Source of the DNA: Arthrobacter sp. SW1
GTDB taxonomy: Bacteria > Actinomycetota > Actinomycetes > Actinomycetales > Micrococcaceae
Reading direction: 5' to 3'
Length of the DNA: 64,000 nt
Assembly: GCF_001766675.1 (NCBI RefSeq)
Contig: NZ_MJLT01000023.1
Span: 186,001-250,000 of the forward strand
Within the stretch, counting starts at the first letter, position 1, and every line of letters begins with the position of its first letter. Shown here one piece after another: positions 24,028 through 33,103 of the stretch. A model generated the notes under the pieces. It did no database searches. It had not been told where the DNA came from and was given only the letters and a program-made list of their open reading frames with translations. A program made the translations under genes and the position numbers.

Positions 24028-24809
24028 GCACCAGTTCCGCCGGCCGCCTGCTGCCGGCACCCGCGCCATCCGGCCCGGCCCCGCTGCTCAGGCGCATCCT
24101 GTTGCAGGGTAAGTACGAAACGCTGGCGATGGTCCGCAACGGGGAGCAGCTCATCCTTGCGGTCATCCTGCCCTTGCTCGCGCTCCTGGGCCTGACCGTG
24201 ACACCGCTGCTGGACGGCCTGGGCGCACCCCGGGTCGACATCGCCGTGCCGGGGATCCTGGCCCTGTGCGCCATGTCCACGGCGTTCACCGGGCAGGGGA
24301 TCGCCACCGGCTTCGACCGCCGCTACGGCGTACTGCGCTTCCTGTCCACCACCCCTTTGGGCCGCACCGGACTCATCGCCGGAAAGATCCTGGCCGTCCT
24401 GGCCGTCCTGGTCCTGCAGCTCGTAGTGGTCGGCACCGTTGCGGCCGCCCTTGGCTGGCAGCCCCGGCCCGAAGGCTGGCTACCGGGACTGACGATGCTC
24501 GTACTTGGCGCCGCGGCTTTTACCGCACTTGGCCTGCTGGTGGCCGGAACCGTCCGGCCCGAGGCGACCCTCGCCATCACCAACCTGCTGTGGATCCTGC
24601 TCGGCGCCCTGGGTGGCATCGTGGTCCCGGCTGAACGGCTGCCCGACGCCGTCGGCACCGTTGCCCACTTCCTGCCTTCCGGCGCACTGGGGGCCGCAAT
24701 GCGCGAGGCCTTCCTGCACGGCACCTTCGCGGTGCCCTCCTTGATCATCCTGCTGCTCTGGACCGTGGTGCCTGGCGCCGCGGCCATCCGCTGGTTCAAA
24801 TGGAATTGA
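24024..24809 (+). CDS. ABC-2 type exporter permease
   Basis: This 261-residue membrane protein has about six hydrophobic segments (LILAVILPLLALLGLTVTPL, ILALCAMSTAFTGQGIA, ILAVLAVLVLQLVVVG, LTMLVLGAAAFTALGLLVAG, LLWILLGALGGIVVP, SLIILLLWTVVPGAAAI). This matches ABC-2 permeases. The ATG overlaps the ATPase stop by 4 nt and the ctaA GTG follows 7 bp after its stop, so the three genes form one unit. Confidence 0.9.
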   Translation: MSTSSAGRLLPAPAPSGPAPLLRRILLQGKYETLAMVRNGEQLILAVILPLLALLGLTVTPLLDGLGAPRVDIAVPGILALCAMSTAFTGQGIATGFDRRYGVLRFLSTTPLGRTGLIAGKILAVLAVLVLQLVVVGTVAAALGWQPRPEGWLPGLTMLVLGAAAFTALGLLVAGTVRPEATLAITNLLWILLGALGGIVVPAERLPDAVGTVAHFLPSGALGAAMREAFLHGTFAVPSLIILLLWTVVPGAAAIRWFKWN

Positions 24810-24816
24810 GAGAACT

Positions 24817-25761
24817 GTGAACACCGTTTCCCGCCTCCCCGAATTCATCCAGCGGCTCGCCGCCAGGCTGCCGCACCAGGTGGACAACACCATCCGGCGG
24901 CTGGCCATGCTTTCACTGATCGGCCAGACCGTGCTGGTGGTGACCGGTGGCGCCGTGCGCCTCACCTCTTCCGGCCTGGGCTGCCCCACCTGGCCGCGCT
25001 GCACCCAGGACTCCCTGGTCAACACCCCGGAGATGGGCATCCACGGCTTCATCGAGTTCGGCAACCGCCTGCTCACCTTCGCCCTGGCCGCCGTCGCGGC
25101 CCTGATGCTGGTGTACCTGTCGAACCTCCGGAAGGAACGCCGTGACCTCTTCCTGCTCGCCCTCGGCCTGCTCGCCAGCATTCCCGCGCAGGCGGTCATC
25201 GGCGGCATCACGGTGCTCACGCGGCTTAATCCTTGGGTGGTCGGCCTGCACTTCCTGGTCTCCATGGCCCTCGTGGTCCTCGCGACCCTGCTGGTCAACC
25301 GCGCGTACGGACGCGCCGGCGGCTTCATGAACCGCAGCCTCCCGGCACTTCCCGCGGTGGCCCGTCCGGTGATGAACGCCGTCGGGCTGTTCTCCGCCGC
25401 AGCCGTCATGCTCGGCGTCGCGGTCACCGGCGCCGGCCCGCACGCCGGCGACGCCGACGCCCCGCGGAACAACCTCGACTGGGACCTGGTCAGCCACATC
25501 CACGCCGTGCCCGCCTACCTGGTGACCGCAGGCACTGCCTTCGCGGTCTACCTGGTACTCCGCAAGGGCATCGCGGGCCCGTTCCGCACCGCCGTCTTCC
25601 TGCTGCTGGGCGTTACCTTGCTGCAGGCCGTCATCGGGTTCACCCAGTACTACAACGGGATCCCCGCGCTGCTGGTCGGGGCGCATATGCTCGGCGCCGC
25701 GCTGCTTATGGCTGCCGCCACGAACGCCGCAGACCTCGCCCGGCACAGCCCGCAGGCCTGA
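24817..25761 (+). CDS. ctaA: Heme A synthase
   Basis: CtaA (COX15 family) oxidises the C8 methyl of heme O to make heme A for aa3-type cytochrome oxidase. The 314-residue protein has about eight membrane helices. It shows the conserved RLTSSGLGCPTWPRCTQDS segment with two extracytoplasmic cysteines, histidine ligands in GIHGFIEFGNR and LVSHIHAVPAYLV, and the late FTQYYNGIPALLVGAHMLGA. The start is GTG 24817. Its partner ctaB lies 1 kb downstream on the opposite strand, and SURF1 is elsewhere in the window. Confidence 0.95.
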   Translation: MNTVSRLPEFIQRLAARLPHQVDNTIRRLAMLSLIGQTVLVVTGGAVRLTSSGLGCPTWPRCTQDSLVNTPEMGIHGFIEFGNRLLTFALAAVAALMLVYLSNLRKERRDLFLLALGLLASIPAQAVIGGITVLTRLNPWVVGLHFLVSMALVVLATLLVNRAYGRAGGFMNRSLPALPAVARPVMNAVGLFSAAAVMLGVAVTGAGPHAGDADAPRNNLDWDLVSHIHAVPAYLVTAGTAFAVYLVLRKGIAGPFRTAVFLLLGVTLLQAVIGFTQYYNGIPALLVGAHMLGAALLMAAATNAADLARHSPQA

Positions 25762-25795
25762 CCCCGGGAGTTAACCCGGCCGTCAACGGCAGGAC

Positions 25796-26677
25796 ATGCC
25801 GCTGTTGCCTGCAGGCACCGCGGCATCTCCACAGTTGACGGTTGTGTATACCAAACTCTTTTCCGCCCTCCTGGCTGCCCTGATCGGCCTGTCCTTTACT
25901 GCCGTTTCCGCAGCTCCGGCCACCGCGCGGACTACCAGCCAGGCTCCGTCCTCCAGCACCACCCTCGACGGCGCCTCGAACTTCCGGGATGTCTCGGCCA
26001 TGGTTTCCAGGCTCCGCTCCGGAGTGCTTTACCGTTCAAACAAGCTGAGCAAGCTCAGCGACGCGGACCTCATCCGCTTGCAGGCGCTCAACCTCAAGAC
26101 CGACGTCGATCTCCGCACCGCCAGCGAACGCACCAGCGAACCGGACCGGATTCCCGCCGGCGTCTGGTATGAAACCGCGGATGTCTCCGGAAACCTCGCT
26201 TCCGAGGGCCTCACCACCTTCGAATCCGAAAGCGCCGCGGAGCAGTTCATGATCCAGACCTACCGGGACTTCATCCGCAAGGACTCCGCGAACCTCGCCT
26301 ACCGTAAGCTGTTCCTCCTCGCCGCCGGCGCCTCTGCCGACAGCTCCCTCCTCTTCCACTGCACCGCGGGCAAAGACCGTACCGGCTGGGGAACGGCCAT
26401 TCTGCTGCTCGCCGCGGGCGTGTCCTTCGACGACGTCGTGCGCGACTACCTGGCCAGCAATGACTACCTCGCCGAGGAGAACGCCCGTACGCTCGCCGCC
26501 GTTCCCGCCGGCCAGCAGGAAACGGTCAAGCCGATCCTCGATGTCCGCCTCAAGTACCTGCAGGCCGCCTGGGATGAAATGACGGCGCGCTACGGCAGCT
26601 TCGACGCCTACCTGCACCAGGGCCTCGGCCTGAGCGAGGAAAACATCAAGCAGCTGCGGCAGACGCTCCGCGGCTGA
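25796..26677 (+). CDS. Secreted tyrosine-protein phosphatase
   Basis: This 293-residue protein has an N-terminal signal sequence (LFSALLAALIGLSFTAVSAA, cleavage near residues 40-45) and a PTP domain with P-loop HCTAGKDRTG at 188-197 (nucleophile Cys189, Arg195). It also has the NFRDVSA opening and the LRTASER motif of the LipA/PtpB-like atypical phosphatases, which can act on phosphotyrosine and phosphoinositides. The start is uncertain: ATG 25796 follows GGCAGGAC, while GTG 25844 (VYTKLFS) would give a more usual signal peptide. It sits between ctaA and ctaB, where many actinobacteria carry other genes. Confidence 0.87.
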   Translation: MPLLPAGTAASPQLTVVYTKLFSALLAALIGLSFTAVSAAPATARTTSQAPSSSTTLDGASNFRDVSAMVSRLRSGVLYRSNKLSKLSDADLIRLQALNLKTDVDLRTASERTSEPDRIPAGVWYETADVSGNLASEGLTTFESESAAEQFMIQTYRDFIRKDSANLAYRKLFLLAAGASADSSLLFHCTAGKDRTGWGTAILLLAAGVSFDDVVRDYLASNDYLAEENARTLAAVPAGQQETVKPILDVRLKYLQAAWDEMTARYGSFDAYLHQGLGLSEENIKQLRQTLRG

Positions 26678-26725
26678 CTCCCCCGCAAGCTTCCCCCGAC
26701 AACCCCAACCTCCCCCAACACAGAC

Positions 26726-26759
26726 AAAGCCCCGGCGCCGCATTCGGTGCCGGGGCTTT
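26726..26759. terminator. Bidirectional rho-independent terminator
   Basis: AAAGCCCCGGC / GCCGGGGCTTT forms an 11-bp stem with a small inner CCG/CGG helix and T-runs on both strands, between the convergent phosphatase and ctaB genes. Confidence 0.88.
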
Positions 26760-26776
26760 GTGTCATGGTCCGGGGA

Positions 26777-27739
26777 TCAGCCGCCCATGATCGGACCGCC
26801 GACGAACGGGTCGACGGCCAGCGCGATGAAGAGCAGGGTCAGGTAGCTGATGGAGCCATGGAAGACCTTCATGGCTCCCTTGTTGGAAACCTCTTCCTTC
26901 TGGGCCCGCTCGTAGAGGGCGTGGGATTCATAGAGGAACCAGGCGCCGGCCAGGAGCGCGGCGATGGTGTACACCCAGCCGGCTCCGCCCAGCGGAACCA
27001 TGAGCAGCGAGCAGGCCACCATGGCCCAGGCGTAGAGGACCACCTGCACGGAGACCACCTTGGCTCCGGCGATCGCACCGAGCATTGGCACATTGGCCTT
27101 GCGGTAGTCCTCGCCGTAGCGCATGGAAAGCGGCCAGTAATGCGGCGGGGTCCAGAGGAAGATCACCATGAACAGCACGACGGCGGGCCATTCCACCGTG
27201 TTCGTCACCGCGGACCAGGCGATCAGCACCGGGAAACAGCCGGCGGCGCCGCCCCACACGATGTTCTGGGCGGTGCGGCGCTTGAGGATCATCGTGTAGA
27301 TCACGACGTAGAACACGATCGCCGCCAGGCCCAGCCAGGCCGAGAGCGGGTTGGCGCCGAACCAGAGGATGGCGATCGCCGCGGCGCCGAGGATCCAGCC
27401 GAAGATGAGCGCCTCACGCGGCGTGACCTCGCCGGTGACCAGCGGGCGGTTCTCGGTGCGGTGCATCAGCTTGTCGATATCGCGGTCGATGTAGCAGTTG
27501 AAGACACCGGCGCTGCCTGCCGCGAAGGCCCCGCCCACGAGGGTAGCCAGGATCAAGCCGATGGACGGGAATCCTCGCTGGGCGAAAATCATGGTGGGAA
27601 GGGTGCTCACCAGCAGGAGCTCGATGACCCGAGGCTTTGTCAGTGCCAGATACGCCTTGAACTTCCGGGAAAATCCACTCCCCTGCATGGCGGCAGAGGC
27701 ATCGAGGTTGGTATCGCTTGTGCTCACGGTGGCAGTCAC
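26777..27739 (-). CDS. ctaB: Heme O synthase (protoheme IX farnesyltransferase)
   Basis: CtaB attaches a farnesyl group to heme B, giving heme O for CtaA. The 320-residue UbiA-family protein has about nine membrane helices and the prenyl-diphosphate-binding motif [15 protein letters not shown], with a second Asp-containing loop [10 protein letters not shown]. The start is GTG 27739 (VTATVSTSD), with another GTG 12 nt downstream equally usable; the longer in-frame extension is not CtaB-like. It is divergent from tkt, with a 448-bp spacer. Confidence 0.95.
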   Translation of the reverse strand: MTATVSTSDTNLDASAAMQGSGFSRKFKAYLALTKPRVIELLLVSTLPTMIFAQRGFPSIGLILATLVGGAFAAGSAGVFNCYIDRDIDKLMHRTENRPLVTGEVTPREALIFGWILGAAAIAILWFGANPLSAWLGLAAIVFYVVIYTMILKRRTAQNIVWGGAAGCFPVLIAWSAVTNTVEWPAVVLFMVIFLWTPPHYWPLSMRYGEDYRKANVPMLGAIAGAKVVSVQVVLYAWAMVACSLLMVPLGGAGWVYTIAALLAGAWFLYESHALYERAQKEEVSNKGAMKVFHGSISYLTLLFIALAVDPFVGGPIMGG

Positions 27740-28187
27740 TCTGTTCTTTAGCTCTGGTGTTCCCGCGGCGAAGCAACCGCGCCGTTCCCCGCTGGTTCGA
27801 ATCATCCGGATCAACGGGCCGGGGTTGCGCATGCCGCTGGCGGCCTCCGAATATCATACCGTGGCCGCGATGCACAGAAGGCACCTGCGAAACACGCATG
27901 TTTCGGAATCTTCACGGCCCCTCGGGCGCCTCGGTGATTCATAAATCGGAATTTTGCGGGCAAATTTCGTGAATCCCACCAAAAGGCCCTTCCCGTCGGG
28001 CTAAGCTGTCAGCAGATCAGCTCGTGCAGCCTCCTGAGAAAACGCATTCTCAGAAATCCGGGTCTGGATGATAGATCAACGTTTCAATGGTGAACGGCTG
28101 GTGGACACCTCGCAGCGGGCACCGTTTCCCGCCCCGCGCCTGCTGTTCACCTCCGCCGCCGTCAGCACAGAGAGGGGCTCGGTTTAC
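27740..28187. other. Divergent ctaB-tkt intergenic region
   Basis: These 448 bp are the only gene-free stretch longer than 300 bp. They hold a candidate tkt -10 TAAGCT (28002-28007), an AT-rich imperfect inverted repeat near 27932-27976 (GATTCA...TGAATC), and a perfect hairpin at 28034-28053. In-frame reading continues into tkt from ATG 28068, but the added residues do not resemble transketolase, so I treat this as a leader. No tRNA or known riboswitch is recognised. Confidence 0.6.
28034..28053 (+). promoter_or_regulatory. Hairpin in the tkt leader
   Basis: CTGAGAA-AACGCA-TTCTCAG is a perfect 7-bp stem with a six-base loop, 135 bp upstream of the tkt start and downstream of the candidate -10. 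It has no U-tract, so it is not a classical terminator. Confidence 0.4.
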
Positions 28188-30314
28188 GTGCCACATTTGG
28201 AAGAGCAAGAACTGACTTGGACCAGCCTGGACCAGCGTGCAGTGGACACCGTGCGCGTCCTGGCCGCCGATGCTGTGGAGAAGGTCGGCAACGGCCACCC
28301 GGGCACGGCGATGAGCCTGGCACCGGCCGCATACCTGCTGTTCCAGAAGCTGATGCGCCACGACCCGAAGAACCCTGACTGGATCGGCCGCGACCGTTTC
28401 ATCCTCTCCCCGGGCCACACCTCCCTGACCCTGTACATCCAGCTCTTCCTTTCCGGCTACGGCCTGGAGCTGAAGGACCTCGAAGCCCTCCGTACCTGGG
28501 GCTCGCTGACTCCGGGCCACCCGGAGTACAAGCACACCGCCGGCGTCGAGATCACCACCGGCCCGCTGGGCCAGGGCCTCGCTTCCTCGGTCGGCTTCGC
28601 CTACTCGCAGCGCCGCCAGCGCGGCCTGTTCGACGCCGATGCTCCCGCCGGCGAATCCCCCTTCGACCACACCATCTGGGTCATCGCCTCCGACGGCGAC
28701 CTCCAGGAAGGCGTCACCTCCGAGGCGTCCTCCCTGGCCGGCCACCAGGAGCTCGGCAACCTCGTGGTGATCTACGACGAGAACCACATCTCCATCGAAG
28801 ACGACACCGACATCGCCTTCACCGAAGATGTCCTGAAGCGCTACGAGTCCTACGGCTGGCACACCCAGCGCGTCGACTGGACCAAGACCGGCGAATACGT
28901 CGAGGACGTCCAGGAGCTCTACTCCGCGCTGCTGGCCGCCCAGGCCGAGACCTCCAAGCCTTCCATCATTTCGCTGCGCACCATCATCGGCTACCCGGCT
29001 CCGAAGAAGCAGAACACCGGCAAGATCCACGGTTCCGCCCTGGGTGCCGAAGAAGTCGCAGCACTGAAGGAAGTCCTGGGCTTCGACCCCGCCAAGTCCT
29101 TCCAGGTCGACGACGAGGTGCTGGCCCACGCCCGCCAGCTTGTCGAGCGCGGCGCTGCTGCCCGTGCCGAATGGCAGACCTCCTTCGAAGCCTGGCAGTC
29201 CGCCAACCCCGAGCAGGCCGCCCTGCTTGAGCGCATCGAAGCCAAGAAGCTGCCGGCCGAGCTCGACGCCGCCCTTCCGGTCTTCGAAGCCGGCAAGGAC
29301 GTCTCCACCCGCGCAGCCTCGGGCAAGGTCCTGAACGCCATCGGCCCTGTCCTGCCGGAACTCTGGGGCGGTTCGGCCGACCTCGCCGAGTCCAACAACA
29401 CCACCATCGAAGGCTCGCCGTCGTTCATCCCGGCATCGCGTTCCACCGATGCCTGGACCGGCAACCCCTACGGCCGCGTGCTGCACTTCGGCATCCGCGA
29501 GCACGCCGCCGCCTCGATCGTGAACGGCATCTCGCTGCACGGCCGTACCCGCGCCTTCTCCGGCACCTTCCTGATCTTCTCCGACTACCAGCGCCCGGCA
29601 ATCCGTCTCGGCGCGCTGATGGGCGTGCCGTCCCTGTACGTGTGGACCCACGACTCCATCGGCCTCGGCGAAGACGGCCCCACCCACCAGCCGGTGGAGC
29701 AGCTCGCCTCGCTGCGCGCCATCCCGGGCCTGGACGTTGTCCGCCCCGGTGACGCCAACGAAGTTGCCGCAGCATGGAAGGCCATGCTCGAAAACCACGA
29801 GAACCCGGCCGGCATCGTGCTGACCCGCCAGAACATCCCCACCTGGGAACGCGGCACCGGCGACGCCGACGGCGACACCTTCGCCTCCACCGCAGGTGTG
29901 GCCAAAGGCGCCTACGTCCTGGCCGAAGCCTCCAAGGACGGTGCCACCGTTCCGGCCCAGGTCATCCTCATCGCCACCGGCTCCGAGGTTCAGCTGGCCG
30001 TCCAGGCCCGCGAAAACCTGCAGGCAGAAGGCATCGCCACCCGCGTTGTCTCCGTGCCTTGCGTTGAGTGGTTCAAGAAGCAGGACGCCGCGTACCGCGA
30101 ATCCGTCCTCCCGGCTGCCGTGAAGGCCCGTGTCTCCGTTGAAGCCGGCCTGGCCCTGGGCTGGTCCGAGTTCGTCGGCGACGCCGGCCGCTCGATCAGC
30201 CTCGAGCACTACGGGGCCTCCGCAGACTACAAGCGCCTCTTCACCGAGTTCGGCATCACCGCCGAGGCCGTTACCGCGGCCGCCAAAGACTCCCTCGCCG
30301 GCCTTTCGGCCTGA
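28188..30314 (+). CDS. tkt: Transketolase
   Basis: Tkt moves two-carbon units between sugar phosphates in the non-oxidative pentose phosphate pathway, using thiamine diphosphate. The 708-residue protein has the GHPGTAMSLAPAAY start, the TPP motif GDGDLQEGVTSEASSLAGHQ with YDENHISIE, the LFGIREHAAA-like block HFGIREHAAASIVNGI, and GEDGPTHQPVEQLASLRAIP. The start is GTG 28188 with GAGAGGGG upstream; a longer in-frame reading is rejected. It is first in the tkt-tal-pgi-zwf-opcA-pgl operon. Confidence 0.97.
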   Translation: MPHLEEQELTWTSLDQRAVDTVRVLAADAVEKVGNGHPGTAMSLAPAAYLLFQKLMRHDPKNPDWIGRDRFILSPGHTSLTLYIQLFLSGYGLELKDLEALRTWGSLTPGHPEYKHTAGVEITTGPLGQGLASSVGFAYSQRRQRGLFDADAPAGESPFDHTIWVIASDGDLQEGVTSEASSLAGHQELGNLVVIYDENHISIEDDTDIAFTEDVLKRYESYGWHTQRVDWTKTGEYVEDVQELYSALLAAQAETSKPSIISLRTIIGYPAPKKQNTGKIHGSALGAEEVAALKEVLGFDPAKSFQVDDEVLAHARQLVERGAAARAEWQTSFEAWQSANPEQAALLERIEAKKLPAELDAALPVFEAGKDVSTRAASGKVLNAIGPVLPELWGGSADLAESNNTTIEGSPSFIPASRSTDAWTGNPYGRVLHFGIREHAAASIVNGISLHGRTRAFSGTFLIFSDYQRPAIRLGALMGVPSLYVWTHDSIGLGEDGPTHQPVEQLASLRAIPGLDVVRPGDANEVAAAWKAMLENHENPAGIVLTRQNIPTWERGTGDADGDTFASTAGVAKGAYVLAEASKDGATVPAQVILIATGSEVQLAVQARENLQAEGIATRVVSVPCVEWFKKQDAAYRESVLPAAVKARVSVEAGLALGWSEFVGDAGRSISLEHYGASADYKRLFTEFGITAEAVTAAAKDSLAGLSA

Positions 30315-30335
30315 AATCCCAAGGAGAAAACAGCA

Positions 30336-31451
30336 ATGACTACTCCCACCCAGCAGCTTTCCGACGTCGGTGTTTCGATCTGGCTCGACGACCTCTCCCG
30401 TGAGCGCCTCGCCAGCGGCAGCCTCGCCAAGCTGATCGAAGAGAAGAACGTCGTCGGTGTCACCACGAACCCGTCGATCTTCCACGCCGCGATCACCTCC
30501 GGCAGCGATTACGACGCGAAGATCGCCGAGGAAGCCGCCAAGGGCGCTTCCGTCGAAGAGACCATCTTCGAGATCACCACCACCGATGTCGCCGACGCGT
30601 GCGATCTCTTCGCACCGGTTGCCGCCGCCACGAACGGTGTTGACGGCCGCGTGTCCATCGAGGTCGATCCCCGCCTTGCCTGGGACACCGAGGCCACCAT
30701 CGCCGAGGCCAAGCACCTCTACGCGAAGGTCAACAAGGACAACGTCCACATCAAGATCCCGGCAACCCTCGAAGGCCTGGCCGCCATCACCGCCGTGCTC
30801 GGCGAAGGCATCAGCGTCAACGTGACCCTGATCTTCTCCCTCGAGCGCTACCGTGCCGTGATCAACGCCTTCCAGTCCGGCCTGGAGCTGGCCAAGGAGA
30901 ACGGCCACGATCTCTCCAAGATCCACTCCGTGGCTTCCTTCTTCGTTTCCCGCGTGGATACCGAGATCGACAAGCGCCTGGACGCGATCGGCACCGAGGA
31001 AGCCAAGGCCCTCAAGGGCAAGGCCGGCGTCGCCAACGCCCGCCTGGCGTTCCAGGTCTACGAAGAGCTCTTCTCCACCGAGCGCTGGGCCGTGCTGGCC
31101 GAAGCCGGCGCCCTGCCGCAGCGCCCGCTCTGGGCCTCCACCGGCGTCAAGGACCCGTCCCTCCCGGACACCCTGTACGTGACCGAACTGGCCGCCGCCG
31201 GCGTCGTGAACACCATGCCGGAAAAGACCCTCGACGCCACCTTCGACCACGGCGTGGTCACCGGTGACACCATTTCCGGAACGTACGAGGAAGCCAACGG
31301 CATCCTCAACGCCCTCGAAGGACTCGGCGTCTCCTACAACGACGTCGTCGCCCTCCTGGAAACCGAAGGCCTGGACAAGTTCGTCGCCAGCTGGAAGGAA
31401 CTCCTCGGAGACGTCGAAGGCGCCCTCGCATCCGCACGGAAGGCTTCCTGA
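30336..31451 (+). CDS. tal: Transaldolase
   Basis: Tal transfers dihydroxyacetone between sedoheptulose-7-P and glyceraldehyde-3-P. The 371-residue protein has the signature [13 protein letters not shown] near residue 47 and the Schiff-base lysine in [10 protein letters not shown] near 145, plus [14 protein letters not shown]. It is the longer actinobacterial type. AAGGAG precedes ATG 30336, 21 bp after tkt, so it is co-transcribed. Confidence 0.96.
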   Translation: MTTPTQQLSDVGVSIWLDDLSRERLASGSLAKLIEEKNVVGVTTNPSIFHAAITSGSDYDAKIAEEAAKGASVEETIFEITTTDVADACDLFAPVAAATNGVDGRVSIEVDPRLAWDTEATIAEAKHLYAKVNKDNVHIKIPATLEGLAAITAVLGEGISVNVTLIFSLERYRAVINAFQSGLELAKENGHDLSKIHSVASFFVSRVDTEIDKRLDAIGTEEAKALKGKAGVANARLAFQVYEELFSTERWAVLAEAGALPQRPLWASTGVKDPSLPDTLYVTELAAAGVVNTMPEKTLDATFDHGVVTGDTISGTYEEANGILNALEGLGVSYNDVVALLETEGLDKFVASWKELLGDVEGALASARKAS

Positions 31452-31456
31452 CCCTC

Positions 31457-33088
31457 ATGAGCTCACTCAGCTACGACGCAAGCGGTGCCGCGCAGCAGGC
31501 CATCGAGCAGCACGTCCCGGCACTTGTCGAAGACCGGATCGCCAGCAGGATCTTCGCGAAGGACCACACCCTCTGGGGTGCCGACGCCGAGTCCGAATCG
31601 GCCATCCGCCTTGGATGGGTGGAAGCGGCCACCGTTTCCCAGCCCCTGGTCGAAGGGATCCTGGAACTCCGGGACGCCCTGAAGGCCGAAGGTGTCACCC
31701 GGATCGTCCTGTGCGGCATGGGCGGCTCCTCGCTCGCCCCTGAGGTCATTGCCGGAACCGCCGGCGTCGAGCTGACCGTGCTGGACAGCACCGACCCCGA
31801 ACAGGTCGGTGCTGTCCTCGCGGAGCGACTCGCCGAGACCGCCATCGTGGTGTCGTCCAAGTCCGGCTCCACCGTGGAGACCGATTCGCAGCGGCGCGTC
31901 TTTGAGAAGGCGTTCAACGACGCCGGCATCGATGCCAAGAGCCGCATCATCATCGTCACGGACCCGGGATCGCCGCTGGACAAGGCATCCCGCGAAACCG
32001 GCTACCGTGCCGTCTTCAACGCCGACCCCAACGTCGGCGGCCGTTTCTCCGCCCTCACCGCCTTCGGACTGGTCCCCTCCGGCCTGGCCGGCGTCGACAT
32101 CCAGGCCCTCCTGGACGAAGCCGAAGAAGCCGCGGAAATCCTCCGCGAGGACTCCGAAGACAACATCGGCCTCCGCCTGGGCGCAGCGCTCGGCGGCACC
32201 TCGCCGCTGCGCAACAAGATCGTCATCGCGGAAGACGGCTCCGGCATCGTCGGCTTCGCCGACTGGGCCGAGCAGCTGATCGCCGAATCCACCGGCAAGC
32301 TGGGCACCGGCGTGCTGCCCGTCGTCGCGGGCCCCTCGGCTCCCGAGGTCAGCGGCGGCGCGGACGACGTCCTGGTGATCCGCCTGGTCGGCGGCGACTC
32401 CGACGTCGACCTCGGCGCGAACGAAGCAGCCATCTCCGGCGGCCTGGCCACCCAGATGTTCGTCTGGGAGTTCGCCACCGCCGTCGCAGGCCGCCTACTG
32501 GGGATCAACCCCTTTGACCAGCCCGACGTCGAAGCCGCCAAGGTGGCCGCGCGCGGCCTGCTGGATGCCCGCCCCGAGCCGACTCCGGCAAACTTCACCG
32601 ACGGCGCCATCGAGGTCCGCGGCGGAGACTGGCTGGGCGGTGCCGCCACCGTGGAAGACGCAGTGAAGGCCCTGCTGGCCCAGCTGGGCGCCGACGGCTA
32701 CCTGAGCGTCCAGGCGTACTTCGACCGGATCGCCTACGCCCCGTTCGCGGATGTCCGTGACCAGCTCGCAGCCGTGAGCGGCCGTCCCGTGACGTTCGGC
32801 TGGGGTCCGCGCTTCCTGCACTCCACCGGCCAGTTCCACAAGGGCGGACCGGCCATCGGCTCCTTCCTGCAAGTCACGGCTGCAGGTACCGGCGACGTCG
32901 AAATTCCCGAGCGTCCCTTCACCTTCGGCCAGCTCATCGCAGCCCAGGCCGCCGGTGACGCCCAGGTCCTCGAGAACCACGGCCGTCCCGTCCTCCGCCT
33001 GCACCTGACGGAGCGGAGCGCGGGTGTCGCCCAGCTCCAGGAAATCGTCGCCGCGCTGGCCTCCCCGGCCTCCGCGCTCGAAAGCTAA
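31457..33088 (+). CDS. pgi: Glucose-6-phosphate isomerase
   Basis: Pgi interconverts glucose-6-P and fructose-6-P, linking glycolysis to the pentose phosphate genes around it. The 543-residue protein has SIS-domain features CGMGGSSLAPEVIAGTAG, VSSKSGSTVETDSQRRVFE and NVGGRFSALTAFGLVPSGLA, and the late GPRFLHSTGQFHKGGP that contributes active-site residues. It starts 5 bp after tal and is followed by zwf 15 bp downstream. It is the compact actinobacterial form often embedded in this operon. Confidence 0.93.
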   Translation: MSSLSYDASGAAQQAIEQHVPALVEDRIASRIFAKDHTLWGADAESESAIRLGWVEAATVSQPLVEGILELRDALKAEGVTRIVLCGMGGSSLAPEVIAGTAGVELTVLDSTDPEQVGAVLAERLAETAIVVSSKSGSTVETDSQRRVFEKAFNDAGIDAKSRIIIVTDPGSPLDKASRETGYRAVFNADPNVGGRFSALTAFGLVPSGLAGVDIQALLDEAEEAAEILREDSEDNIGLRLGAALGGTSPLRNKIVIAEDGSGIVGFADWAEQLIAESTGKLGTGVLPVVAGPSAPEVSGGADDVLVIRLVGGDSDVDLGANEAAISGGLATQMFVWEFATAVAGRLLGINPFDQPDVEAAKVAARGLLDARPEPTPANFTDGAIEVRGGDWLGGAATVEDAVKALLAQLGADGYLSVQAYFDRIAYAPFADVRDQLAAVSGRPVTFGWGPRFLHSTGQFHKGGPAIGSFLQVTAAGTGDVEIPERPFTFGQLIAAQAAGDAQVLENHGRPVLRLHLTERSAGVAQLQEIVAALASPASALES

Positions 33089-33103
33089 GGCACAAATCCC
33101 AAC

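Noticed and set aside
28068..28187. A 40-residue N-terminal extension of transketolase
   Set aside because: It has no similarity to transketolase N-termini; the GTG at 28188 has a good Shine-Dalgarno.
28050..31250. A 1066-codon open frame on the minus strand opposite tkt and tal
   Set aside because: It is a GC-bias shadow: its translation is Gly/Val/Asp-rich low complexity, while the plus strand encodes clear transketolase and transaldolase.
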